DNA from: Bacillota bacterium
Lineage (GTDB): Bacteria > Bacillota > Limnochordia > DTU080
DNA length: 40,192 nt
Reading direction: 5' to 3'
Assembly (NCBI GenBank): GCA_012840225.1
Contig: DULU01000022.1
Span: 1-40,192, forward strand
A program made the position numbers and the translations under genes. Positions 1-7,904 of the stretch are shown here, piece after piece (the stretch's first letter is position 1; each line of letters starts with the position of its first letter). The notes beneath the pieces are model-generated. The model had not been told where the DNA came from, made no database searches, and worked only from the letters and a program-made list of their open reading frames with translations.

Positions 1-50
1 GGGAGGATTCGGAAGCTCCTCCCGCCTTTGGTAAAAAAGGAGTGCTCGGT

Positions 51-722
51 TTGGGTTTGGATAATGTGGCTGATATCATCGGGATGATACCGGTGTCCCT
101 GCGGGAGGCGGCGCTGACCCATAGCTCATATGCCGGCGAGCACCCCGGTACGGAGGACAACCAGCGTCTGGAATTCCTCGGCGACGCGGTGATCGGTTTG
201 ATCTGCGCTTCATATCTCTATCGGAAATTCCCGGACTATCCGGAAGGGAAGCTTTCCGTCATCAAGTCGGTGCTGATCAGCACCGCGGTGCTGGCGCAGA
301 AGGCGAGGAATCTGGCGCTGGACAGCCAAATACGTTTAGGACTGGGAGAGGAGAAAAACGGGGGGCGCAATAAGGACTCCATATTGGCCGATACCTATGA
401 AGCGCTGGTGGGCGCGGCATATCTTTCCCGCCCGTGGGCGGAGGTGGAAAGGCTGGTGATGGTAGATATTGCCTCGTTTTTGCCCACGGTGACGAAAGAT
501 GCCAAGTCTCAGCTACAGGAGGTGTGGCAAGCTCGGACAGGGCGCTATCCGCATTATAAGGTGATATCCTCCTATGGGCCCGATCACGAGAAGACATTCA
601 TCGTGGAAGTGAGTCACGCCGGGCGCGTTCTGGGTCGGGGTTGCGGCGGCTCCAAGAAGGAAGCCGAGCAGAAGGCGGCGGCGGAAGCCCTGAAAAACTT
701 GCAACTGCCCAATACCACATGA
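51..722 (+). CDS. rnc: Ribonuclease III
   Basis: Endoribonuclease that cleaves double-stranded RNA in rRNA precursors, structured mRNAs and antisense duplexes. The nuclease signature NQRLEFLGDAV lies at residues 37-47, with metal-binding E41 and D45; the second acidic pair is D114 and E117 in DSILADTYEALVG. A double-stranded RNA-binding domain fills about residues 150-220 and ends in a lysine/alanine-rich helix. I chose TTG at 51 because AGGAG at 38-42 sits 8 bases upstream. The GTG at 42 overlaps that ribosome binding site and would add three residues. The frame is open to the window edge, so a longer form cannot be excluded. With this start the catalytic residues carry the same numbers as in E. 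coli RNase III. In Bacillus rnc is followed directly by smc; here three genes intervene. Confidence 0.95.
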   Translation: MGLDNVADIIGMIPVSLREAALTHSSYAGEHPGTEDNQRLEFLGDAVIGLICASYLYRKFPDYPEGKLSVIKSVLISTAVLAQKARNLALDSQIRLGLGEEKNGGRNKDSILADTYEALVGAAYLSRPWAEVERLVMVDIASFLPTVTKDAKSQLQEVWQARTGRYPHYKVISSYGPDHEKTFIVEVSHAGRVLGRGCGGSKKEAEQKAAAEALKNLQLPNTT

Positions 723-738
723 GGTGGGAGGGAATCTC

Positions 739-1380
739 ATGTCGACGGACGTCGAAAACAGCAAAGCGGTGAAGGCCGCGGAATATGAGCGCATTATCCA
801 GATGATCCCGGAAGTGATCGCCGTCCGCGTGGTGCTGGACGGGGAGATGATCAGGGAAATCCATGTTCTGGCCGACAACACCAAACATCCCACGCAGTTG
901 GTGAAAGACATCGAAAGCTGCCTATCGGCATACGGTAAAGTACATATCGACCGCAGGTATATCAGTGTGGCGCAGATAGAGACCGACCTGCCTGACGCCG
1001 CCCGCTTTATTTTGCGGGAAATTAGCCTCTCGATCACCGGCAATGAAGCGGAAGTGCGGGCCGAGTTAGCCAAAAAACAGCAAAAGTTGACCGGGGTGGC
1101 GACCGGTGCCGCCACCAGCCGCGGCCGTCTGGTCCTGGCGGCCCTGGCCGTGCTGAATGCCGCCGGAGAACTGCTGCCGCCGGGCATAGGCTTATTTTTG
1201 GAGAATATAGATTGGGTGAGCGCCGGCGGCGAACGGGCGGTGATAGCCATCGTCTCCCTAGTCAATGGGCCGCAGGTGGAACACCTGGCCGGGGTGGCCT
1301 ATGTGCGCCGCGACGACACCGAAGCTGCCGGTATGGCCGTCCTGGCCGCCATCAACCGGCGCATCAACCTTTTCATATGA
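739..1380 (+). CDS. Conserved-looking protein of unknown function, two-part
   Basis: I do not recognise this 213-residue protein. It is soluble, with no signal peptide or membrane segment. Residues about 18-75 form a mixed alpha/beta unit (start EYERIIQMIPEVIAVRV, then HVLADNTKHPTQLVKDIES, then a strand ending in ISVAQI). After a charged linker with GNEAEVRAELAKKQQK, residues about 125-213 form a second alpha/beta unit ending in AAGMAVLAAINRRINLFI. The start is ATG 739, placed 6-7 bases after GGGAGG at 726-732; the GTG at 724 has no ribosome binding site. It lies 16 bases after rnc and is probably cotranscribed with it. The HPTQLVKDIES segment looks like a conserved regulatory or dimerisation module, but that is an impression, not an identification. 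Confidence 0.75.
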   Translation: MSTDVENSKAVKAAEYERIIQMIPEVIAVRVVLDGEMIREIHVLADNTKHPTQLVKDIESCLSAYGKVHIDRRYISVAQIETDLPDAARFILREISLSITGNEAEVRAELAKKQQKLTGVATGAATSRGRLVLAALAVLNAAGELLPPGIGLFLENIDWVSAGGERAVIAIVSLVNGPQVEHLAGVAYVRRDDTEAAGMAVLAAINRRINLFI

Positions 1381-1397
1381 TTTTTATCAGGCAATTT

Positions 1398-1426
1398 ACA
1401 GGATAATGGCGCCGCCGGATGAATGT
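1398..1426 (+). promoter_or_regulatory. Sigma-H-like promoter of spoVS
   Basis: ACAGGATAA at 1398-1406 fits the sigma-H -35 consensus RNAGGAWWW at every position. After an 11-base spacer, GATGAATGT at 1418-1426 fits the -10 consensus RNNGAATWW except for one W position. The match lies about 67 bases before the spoVS start. In Bacillus subtilis spoVS is a sigma-H-controlled gene, and a SigH-like factor is encoded just downstream here. No sigma-A-like pair is visible in the same gap. Confidence 0.6.
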
Positions 1427-1492
1427 ATTTCCCACTCAATGTGCCGCCAATCGGAGGCCGTTGAGAGGTAAATGCGCTGCCGGGGGTGTACT

Positions 1493-1753
1493 ATGGAAGT
1501 ATTGAAAGTATCGGCCGCATCAAATCCCAAGGCTGTGGCCGGCGCCTTGGCCGCCGTGGTGAGAGAGCAAGGCGCCGTCGAGCTGAACGCCATCGGAGCC
1601 GGAGCCGTAAATCAAGCCGTCAAAGCCATTGCCATCGCCCGGGGTTTCATCGCTCCCAACGGTATCGACTTGATCTGTATCCCGGCCTTTTCCGAAGTGG
1701 TGATTGACGGTCAGGGCCGCACGGCTATCAAACTAATTGTGGAAGCACGCTGA
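1493..1753 (+). CDS. spoVS: Stage V sporulation protein S
   Basis: Small 86-residue protein of the SpoVS family, an Alba-like fold whose loss in Bacillus affects septation and stage V of sporulation. The whole length matches: it opens MEVLKVSA, has AIGAGAVNQAVKAIAIARG in the middle, then LICIPAFSEV, and ends AIKLIVEAR. I chose ATG 1493 because it gives the canonical start and 86-residue length; GGGGGTG at 1482-1488 serves as a ribosome binding site. A codon at 1472 would add seven residues with no family support. A sigma-H-like promoter precedes it. After the gene, GC-rich repeats (around 1755-1771) lack a T-run, so no clear terminator is seen before the sigma factor. Confidence 0.95.
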   Translation: MEVLKVSAASNPKAVAGALAAVVREQGAVELNAIGAGAVNQAVKAIAIARGFIAPNGIDLICIPAFSEVVIDGQGRTAIKLIVEAR

Positions 1754-1929
1754 AGGCGGCGGCGCCACCGCCGAGCCAGTGGCACTCTTGCCATAATATT
1801 ACCAAGTATTAGGACATTGCACCGCAGCCAAGCCTTGTCCGGTATAAGATAGGATCGCCCGGCATACCCATGATTATGGACAAGTAAGCAGAGCAGAGGA
1901 AGGCCAGCAGGATCCGGGAGGAAGCTCTT

Positions 1930-2622
1930 TTGGTCGAACAAAGCCAGGAAAGAGACATGATCCTGATCGAGCACATCCGCCAGGGAAACACCGGCGCCAA
2001 AGAGGAGTTGGTGTGCAAGTACCTACCCATGGTGAAGCATATCGTCCGCCGGCATTATGCGCCGTTCCTGGAATTCGACGATCTGGTGCAGGAAGGGTTC
2101 ATCGGCTTGTTGGCGGCCATCAATGAATACCGGCCGGAAGCTTATAACATCAAATTTAGTTCCTTTGCTTATATATGCATCATCCGCAAAGTATACAATG
2201 CCATCAAGCAATGCACCGGAAACAAGCACCGGGTGCTGAATGAGGCCGTTTCTCTGCACAGCTTCGTCAACGGCGACGAGAACCGCACCATTTTCGATTT
2301 TCTCCCCAGCAACGACAACGAGCTGGACCCGGTGGAAGTGTTTGAAAGTAAAATGATCGAAAAAAGGGTGTCGGAAGTTTTGCATCACCACCTTTCTTTG
2401 CTGGAAAAGACGGTGGTAGCCTTCCTGATACAAGGATATACCTGCAGCGAAATTGAGGAGAAAACCGGGGTGAAAGCCAAAGCAGTGGATAACGCCCGCA
2501 CGCGGGTGAAACTCAAACTGCGGCGGCTGATGAAAGCTTATGGTTCACTGCTTAACCCGCAGTTGTCCCTGAAAACCCGTCAACGCCGCGATCTCTATAT
2601 GCGCGTGCCGAAAAGCGGTTGA
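1930..2622 (+). CDS. SigH-like sigma-70 family factor
   Basis: RNA polymerase sigma factor of 230 residues. Region 2 spans about 10-100, with the core-binding segment FDDLVQEGFIGLLAAI and the -10 recognition part FSSFAYICIIRKVYNAIK. The following KHRVLNEAVSL and a DENRTIFDFLPS stretch resemble the KHIPLN and DRTLLD motifs of Bacillus SigH (Spo0H). Region 4 spans about 155-205: LSLLEKTVVAFLIQGYT, then a helix-turn-helix in CSEIEEKTGVKAKAVDNA. The start is TTG 1930, 8 bases after GGAGG in GGGAGGAAG (1916-1924). Its position behind spoVS, itself under a sigma-H-like promoter, suggests a role in early sporulation. In most Firmicutes sigH lies near secE-nusG, so this may be a second SigH paralogue or a relocated one. 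Confidence 0.85.
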   Translation: MVEQSQERDMILIEHIRQGNTGAKEELVCKYLPMVKHIVRRHYAPFLEFDDLVQEGFIGLLAAINEYRPEAYNIKFSSFAYICIIRKVYNAIKQCTGNKHRVLNEAVSLHSFVNGDENRTIFDFLPSNDNELDPVEVFESKMIEKRVSEVLHHHLSLLEKTVVAFLIQGYTCSEIEEKTGVKAKAVDNARTRVKLKLRRLMKAYGSLLNPQLSLKTRQRRDLYMRVPKSG

Positions 2623-2736
2623 GCAGGCCGGAAGATAAAGCGGTCGGGCGGCAGGACGGCGTGATGCGGTGGCGAAAGTGAATTATTTGGTTTATCTTTG
2701 CCTTTTGCGGCCGCCGGCATCGCGGGGAGGTTCCAA

Positions 2737-5700
2737 TTGCATCTTAAGCAGTTGACCATACAAGGCTTTAAATCGTTTGCCGGGCGGGTGGATATTAAAT
2801 TCTACCCGGCTATCACCGCCATCGTCGGGCCCAACGGCAGCGGTAAAAGCAATATCGTCGATGCCGTCCGCTGGGTGCTCGGGGAGCAGAATCCGCGCAC
2901 CCTGCGGGGGACGCACTTGCCCGACGTCATCTTCGCCGGGAGCGACAAAACGCGCCCGTTGGGCATGGCGGCGGTGGAGCTGACGCTGGACAACAGCGAC
3001 GGTCACCTGCCTCTGGAATATAGTGAAGTGACCATCACCCGGCAGGTTTTCCGCTCCGGGGAGAGCCGTTTTTTTATCAATCGCCATCCTTGTCGCCTGA
3101 AAGACATTCAGGACCTGTTTCTGGACACCGGGCTGGGAAGAAATTCGTTTTTCTTCATCGGGCAGGGCGAGGTAGCCGCCGTTTTGACGGCGACGCCGGT
3201 GGAGCGCCGCCTGTTTCTGGAGGATGCCGCCGGGATCGCCCGCTACCGGGCCCACAAGACGGAGGCCCAGGAAAAGCTGGCGGATACGGCTGAAAATCTG
3301 GTCAGGGTGAAAGATATCATCGCCGAGGTGGAGGACAGGCTGGGGCCGCTGCGCCAGGCGGCGGCGCTCGCCCGGAAGCACCGGGAACTCTCGGCCGAAC
3401 TGGCCAGCCTGGAGCAGCAGTTGCTCAGCCATGAATGGCATCAGCTGCAAAAGCAGCTGGCCAGGGAGACCGCCCGCGATGCGGAATTGTCCGCCGAGCT
3501 GAATAAAATAACGTCCGGGCTGGCGCAGTGCGAGAGCCGGTTGCAGACAGAGCAAAAAGCCTTGCAGGAGAGCTTGGCCTGCTTTGAAGAGGTGCAGGCC
3601 CAATGGCATGAAAAACGCCGGGAAGAGCAGGAGATTCGCCATCAGGCCGAGATGCTGCGGGAGCGGGAGAGCCGGCTCGTCATGGACGTAGAGCGGCAAC
3701 AGCGGCTGGCGACGGCCGCCGGCCAACAAAAAGCCCAACTCCAGGCGGCTTTGCAGGCGGTTGAGGATAGATGGCAAAATCTCGCCCGGCGGCTAAGTGC
3801 AGTGACGGAAGTGCATGCCCGGCTCACCGGGGAGAAGGCCGGGCTGGCGGAAAAGGTGGCCGCAGCCGGTGCCGGGTGGCAGAAGGCCAGGGCCCGGCTA
3901 TCGACGGCGGAGACGGCGGCGGCCAGGTGGGGAGGAGAGCTGGCCGGCCACCTGAAAGATGATCCGGCCGGTGAGGCGCGTCGTCGGCAAAACCTGGCGC
4001 GGGAGAAAGAAGAGGTGCAAAAGCATCTGGAAGCGGCCGAGCTCGAGCGGGGAGAGCTCGGGCAGCAGAAGGAGGCTCTGGAGCGAAGTCTGGCCGCAGA
4101 GCGGTCTGTAATTGCCGGCGAAACCCTCCAACTGGCCGAAATAGCCAAAGCCAGAAAGGAAGCCGGGCAGAAGCTTTCCCGACATCAATCCCGCTGTCAG
4201 GAAGTCAAAGCACGCCTTCATCTCTTGCGGGAGCTGAGCCGCTCCTATGAAGGATATAACCGCGGCGTGAAGACCATCATGGCGGCCGGTAAACGCTTCG
4301 CGGGATTGATCGGCGCCATCGGCGAGATGATAGAGGTGTCTCCCGGCTATGAGGCCGCCATCGAAGCGGCCTTGGGACCGCTGCTCCATGCGGTGCTGAT
4401 GGCCGGCATGGAGGAAGTCTTAGAGGCTGCTTCTTATCTGCGGGAGAAAAAGGGCGGCAGAACGGCTTTCCTGCCTCTGGCCGCTCTTTCGGGCTCGGCA
4501 GAAGAATATCTCCTGGCGGAGGAGGCCAAGGCCCGCCTGGCGGAGATCCCCGGCTTTGTCGGCTTGGCTTATGATCTGGTACAGTGCCGGGAAGAGGCCT
4601 GCCCGGCGACGGCTTTGCTTTTGGGGAAAGTAGCCGTCTGTCGGGATATCAAATCTGCCTGGGCTGCCGTGCGGGCGGTGCCGTTCCCGGGAGGATGCCG
4701 GCTGGCGGTCACCTGCGAGGGCGAGTTGGTGACCCCTGAGGGGGTGATCACCGCCGGCGAGAGCAGGGAGGACACTGCCGACAGTTTACTTGTCCGCCAA
4801 CGCACTATCCAGGAGCTGACCCGTGAACTGGAACAACTGGTCGCCGGGCAAAAAGAGCTGGAAGCAGAGGCGACAATGCTCAACCGCCGATTCGGTGAGC
4901 TTACCTCTTCATATGAAGCCCGGCAGAAAAGAATAAAACAACTGGAGATGGATCTTTCCGCCGTGGAGCGGAAGTTGAAGACGGTGGCTTTGGAAATCCA
5001 AAACTGGCAGCGGCGCCGGAATAGGCTGCATGAGGAAGAGAAGGCTTTCGACCAGGCAGTGCAGGAGAAAAGTGAACGCTTGAAGTTGGTGCAAGCCGAA
5101 CTCCAGGCCGCTCAGGAGGAGCAGGCGGCGGCAGCGATGCAGCTGGAGGCGGCAGAAAAGGAAAAAGCCGCTATAGAAGGCAGCTTTAAGGAGCTTGAGG
5201 AGCGGCTGGCGGCGGTGACGGTAGAGCTGGCGGAGCTCAGGCAGAGAGTGCAGGCGGAAGAAAGAGAGAAAAACCGCATCAGATCTTCCTTGAAAGACGC
5301 CGAGCAGAGGGAGGTAGCCGCCGGCCGCGGCGCCGCACAGGCCCTTGCCGACAGAAAAGCACTGGCGGCAGAGTTCGCTCGGAAGGAAGAGGGACTGAAG
5401 CGCTGCCGGACGGAGATAGCCGCCTTGAACGAGCAGAAAGCCGCCTTGCAAGCCCAGTTGGCAGAGCGGCGGCAGCTGATCGCCGGGCAACTGGAGACCG
5501 AGAAGACGCTCCGCCGACAAAAGGAAGAACTGATGGAGCGGGCCCAACAATGCCGCATCAATCAGGAGCGGATCAAAGCGGCACTTCTGGCGGTAGATGA
5601 AAAGGCGGCGGAAAAAGGGCTGGAAATCATCGTTCCGGACACCTCCTTTTCTCCGGCAGCCGCCAGGAAGCAGGTGAAAGCCCTCAGCCGGGAATTGGTC

Positions 5701-6324
5701 GAACTGGGTCCGGTGAATCACGGGGCCATCGCCGAGCTGGAGGCGGTGGAGACACGCTATAATTACTTGAGAAAGCAGTGTGAGGATTTACAGACGGCCA
5801 GCAAAAGGCTGGAGGAGACCATTCGGGAGATCGACCAGACCACGAGGAAGAAGCTGCTGGACACCTTCGCGGCGGTGAATGCGGCATTCGGTCGCCTTTT
5901 CTCCACTCTCTTCGGCGGCGGCCGGGCTGAATGCCAGTGGCTGGACGAAGCCGATCCCCTGGAATCGGGCATCACCATCACCGCCGCGCCGCCCGGGAAA
6001 AAGCCGCAGTCTCTATTGGCTTTGTCCGGCGGGGAGAGAGCGCTCACGGCGGTGGCCTTCCTCTTTGCCGTGCTCAGCGTCCGGCCCAGTCCTTTTTGCA
6101 TCCTGGATGAAATCGATGCTTCGCTCGATGAAGCGAACATCGCCAAATTTGCCCGGTTGCTCGTGGAGTTTTCCAAGAACACCCAGTTTATTGTGATCAC
6201 GCATCGCCGGCAGACCATGGAAACAGCGGATACCCTATATGGAGTGGTGATGAACGAAAAAGCCTTATCCCAGCTGATCTCCCTGCGTCTGGCCGAAGAA
6301 TATGCCCTGGTAGGAGGAGAATAA
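2737..6324 (+). CDS. smc: Chromosome segregation protein SMC
   Basis: Condensin ATPase that organises and segregates the chromosome with ScpA and ScpB. At 1195 residues it has the usual length. The N-terminal head carries Walker A GPNGSGKSN at 31-39. Two long coiled-coil arms, rich in Glu, Gln, Ala and Lys, flank a hinge at about 500-650 that begins near YEGYNRGVKTIM. The C-terminal head holds the ABC signature LSGGERAL from 1096 and Walker B FCILDEID at 1120-1127. I chose TTG 2737, six bases after GGAGG (2726-2730), because the protein then starts MHLKQLTIQGFKSFAG like other SMCs. An upstream TTG at 2698 would add 13 residues with no ribosome binding site. The gap 2623-2736 before it shows no convincing promoter. 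ftsY follows without a gap. Confidence 0.97.
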   Translation: MHLKQLTIQGFKSFAGRVDIKFYPAITAIVGPNGSGKSNIVDAVRWVLGEQNPRTLRGTHLPDVIFAGSDKTRPLGMAAVELTLDNSDGHLPLEYSEVTITRQVFRSGESRFFINRHPCRLKDIQDLFLDTGLGRNSFFFIGQGEVAAVLTATPVERRLFLEDAAGIARYRAHKTEAQEKLADTAENLVRVKDIIAEVEDRLGPLRQAAALARKHRELSAELASLEQQLLSHEWHQLQKQLARETARDAELSAELNKITSGLAQCESRLQTEQKALQESLACFEEVQAQWHEKRREEQEIRHQAEMLRERESRLVMDVERQQRLATAAGQQKAQLQAALQAVEDRWQNLARRLSAVTEVHARLTGEKAGLAEKVAAAGAGWQKARARLSTAETAAARWGGELAGHLKDDPAGEARRRQNLAREKEEVQKHLEAAELERGELGQQKEALERSLAAERSVIAGETLQLAEIAKARKEAGQKLSRHQSRCQEVKARLHLLRELSRSYEGYNRGVKTIMAAGKRFAGLIGAIGEMIEVSPGYEAAIEAALGPLLHAVLMAGMEEVLEAASYLREKKGGRTAFLPLAALSGSAEEYLLAEEAKARLAEIPGFVGLAYDLVQCREEACPATALLLGKVAVCRDIKSAWAAVRAVPFPGGCRLAVTCEGELVTPEGVITAGESREDTADSLLVRQRTIQELTRELEQLVAGQKELEAEATMLNRRFGELTSSYEARQKRIKQLEMDLSAVERKLKTVALEIQNWQRRRNRLHEEEKAFDQAVQEKSERLKLVQAELQAAQEEQAAAAMQLEAAEKEKAAIEGSFKELEERLAAVTVELAELRQRVQAEEREKNRIRSSLKDAEQREVAAGRGAAQALADRKALAAEFARKEEGLKRCRTEIAALNEQKAALQAQLAERRQLIAGQLETEKTLRRQKEELMERAQQCRINQERIKAALLAVDEKAAEKGLEIIVPDTSFSPAAARKQVKALSRELVELGPVNHGAIAELEAVETRYNYLRKQCEDLQTASKRLEETIREIDQTTRKKLLDTFAAVNAAFGRLFSTLFGGGRAECQWLDEADPLESGITITAAPPGKKPQSLLALSGGERALTAVAFLFAVLSVRPSPFCILDEIDASLDEANIAKFARLLVEFSKNTQFIVITHRRQTMETADTLYGVVMNEKALSQLISLRLAEEYALVGGE

Positions 6325-7365
6325 TTGCGTTTGTTTCCCAGAATTGCCAAATCTCAACCGGAATCCCAAGACAAAGCGGCGGGTGCCGCGCCGACCGCTC
6401 ACCTTCCCGACAAGCCGGCAACAGCCGCCTCTCCGGAGCCGGATAAACGCCGGGGTCTCTTTGCCCATCTGGTCCGCGGTCTGGCCAAGACCAGGGAAAA
6501 TTTCGAAAAGCACCTTAAGCAATTCGTCGGCCGCAGCCATGTCGACGAGAAATGCTTTGAGGAATTGGAGATGGCTCTTCTTGAGGCTGATGCCGGAGTG
6601 ACCGTCACGGAACAGCTTCTCGACAGGCTGCAGCAACAGGTGCGGGAGAAAAAGCTGGGCCCGGAGCAATTGCTGCCGGCATTGAGCGCCGAGGTATTGC
6701 AGCTTCTTTCGGCGGCGGCGGCTCCATTTGCTTATCCTGAGAAAGGGAGCCTGCGTGTCTACCTGGTCACTGGGGTGAACGGTTCGGGCAAAACCACCAC
6801 CATCGGCAAACTGGCTCATCTGTATCGCCGGGAAGGGCGCCAAGTGATACTGGCGGCCTGCGACACCTTCCGCGCCGCTGCCGTTGACCAACTCGCCACC
6901 TGGGCCGAGCGCACCGGAGCGCAGATCATCAGCCAGAAAGCAGGGAGCGATCCGGCGGCCGTTGCCTTTGATGCCCTGCAGGCGGCCCGGGCCCGACAGG
7001 CGGAAGCTTTGATCATCGATACCGCCGGTCGGCTGCAGACCAAGGTGCCGCTGATGCAGGAGTTGGCGAAAATCAACCGGGTGGTGACGAGAGAACTGGG
7101 GCGCTCGCCCGATGAAGTGCTGTTGGTGCTGGATGCCTTGACCGGGCAGAATGCTTTGTCGCAGGCCCGTCTGTTTAAAGAAGCGGTGCCGCTGACCGGC
7201 ATTGTGCTGACCAAGCTGGACAGCACGGCCAAGGGCGGCATTGTGCTGGCCATCGCCTCGGAATTAGGGATCCCTGTCAAGCTGGTGGGTGTCGGCGAAA
7301 AAGCCGAGGACCTGGTGGAATTCGATGCGGAAGCCTTTACCCACGCTCTTTTCCATTATTCTTGA
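6325..7365 (+). CDS. ftsY: Signal recognition particle receptor FtsY
   Basis: SRP GTPase that receives Ffh-ribosome complexes at the membrane. Residues 1-45 are a variable linker rich in Ala and Pro, shorter than the acidic A domain of E. coli. The N domain follows (about 45-130). The G domain has P-loop GVNGSGKTTT (150-159), CDTFRAAAVDQL, DTAGR (232-236) and TKLDSTAKGG (from 296). The start is TTG 6325, directly after the smc stop, with AGGAGG at 6312-6318 inside the smc end. Its stop codon lies inside a TTGACA promoter element for the next transcript, so ftsY closes the smc-ftsY unit while ylxM-ffh can also be transcribed separately. Confidence 0.96.
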   Translation: MRLFPRIAKSQPESQDKAAGAAPTAHLPDKPATAASPEPDKRRGLFAHLVRGLAKTRENFEKHLKQFVGRSHVDEKCFEELEMALLEADAGVTVTEQLLDRLQQQVREKKLGPEQLLPALSAEVLQLLSAAAAPFAYPEKGSLRVYLVTGVNGSGKTTTIGKLAHLYRREGRQVILAACDTFRAAAVDQLATWAERTGAQIISQKAGSDPAAVAFDALQAARARQAEALIIDTAGRLQTKVPLMQELAKINRVVTRELGRSPDEVLLVLDALTGQNALSQARLFKEAVPLTGIVLTKLDSTAKGGIVLAIASELGIPVKLVGVGEKAEDLVEFDAEAFTHALFHYS

Positions 7366-7390
7366 CAGGCCCGGAAGCTTTCTGTATACT
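7362..7390 (+). promoter_or_regulatory. Sigma-A-like promoter before ylxM-ffh
   Basis: A perfect TTGACA at 7362-7367 is followed after 17 bases by TATACT at 7385-7390. The -35 box overlaps the TGA stop of ftsY. Transcription would start near 7397 and run through a 110-base leader to ylxM. Confidence 0.8.
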
Positions 7391-7404
7391 AACCCCTGTG
7401 AGAT

Positions 7405-7479
7405 ATGGGTGTAAAGTATAACTCCTTGACACAGTGGTCGACATGTGGAGGAAACATACCGGTCGACCTGCGGGTGTAA
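7405..7479 (+). other. Possible 24-codon leader reading frame before ylxM
   Basis: ATG 7405 opens 24 codons (start MGVKYNSLTQW, end PVDLRV) closed by TAA 7477-7479, in the same frame as ylxM. It would begin only about 8 bases after the predicted transcription start and has no clear ribosome binding site. The repeat GGGTGTAAA occurs at its start (7407-7415) and end (7472-7480). Within it, GGTCGACATGT (7437-7447) can pair in part with ACAT (7454-7457) and GTCGACC (7462-7468), leaving GGAGGAA in the loop. It may be a leader peptide, a structured untranslated leader, or chance. Confidence 0.25.
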
Positions 7480-7509
7480 ACCTGGCCCATGCCTTCGGGA
7501 GGCGCCGGA

Positions 7510-7893
7510 GTGCTTGACGAAACATGGTGGCTGACTTTGCTCTTTGATACTTATGGAGCCATGCTGTCGGAGAAGCAGCGCCAGTTTTTCACTTTATATC
7601 ATGAAGAGGATTGGTCGTTTGGCGAGATAGCCGTCCAATACGGCATATCGCGGCAGGCGGTATATGACATCGTCAAGCGGGCGGAAAAAACCTTGTATGA
7701 ACTGGAAGCCGCTCTCGGCGTGGCCGCCAGGGAAGTGAAGTGGCGCCGGCGGGCGGAAAAAGTGGCCTCCGGCCTGGCCGAAGTGAAAAATATATGCCGC
7801 GGGCTGCCCGGAGAGGCCGCCGCTCTCGCTTTGTCCCAACTGGACCGGGTGGAAGCGGAACTCTCCCTTTGGCTGGCGGAGGAAGGCAGTTGA
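7510..7893 (+). CDS. ylxM: YlxM-type helix-turn-helix SRP-associated protein
   Basis: Small all-helical protein of the YlxM/p13 family, found next to ffh in Firmicutes and thought to modulate the signal recognition particle. Residues about 10-70 hold the sigma-region-4-like fold: LLFDTYGAMLSEKQRQFF, then EDWSFGEIAVQYGISRQAV and YDIVKRAEKTLYELE. The C-terminal third is Ala-rich helix. I chose GTG 7510, seven bases after GGGAGG near 7497-7502; the ATG at 7489 has no ribosome binding site and would add seven residues. At 127 residues it is slightly longer than the usual ~110. The stop lies 11 bases before ffh, so the two are translated from one transcript. Confidence 0.9.
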   Translation: MLDETWWLTLLFDTYGAMLSEKQRQFFTLYHEEDWSFGEIAVQYGISRQAVYDIVKRAEKTLYELEAALGVAAREVKWRRRAEKVASGLAEVKNICRGLPGEAAALALSQLDRVEAELSLWLAEEGS

Positions 7894-7904
7894 GGTGACG
7901 ACCG

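Noticed and set aside
1-23. GGGAGG and CCTCCC inverted repeat at the window edge, as a terminator of an upstream gene.
   Set aside because: No T-run follows, the stem is short, and the rnc frame is open through it. The upstream sequence is missing, so it cannot be judged.
1815-1850. TTGCAC and TATAAG as a promoter of the SigH-like gene.
   Set aside because: The spacing is 20 bases, too long for a sigma-A promoter, and no other match supports it.
1834-1884. CTTGTCC and GGACAAG inverted repeat before the sigma factor gene.
   Set aside because: Seven pairs around a 37-base loop is weak, with no T-run or known element.
7426-7431. Second TTGACA before ylxM as a -35 box.
   Set aside because: No -10 element lies at a useful spacing; the nearest similar word is 23 bases away.
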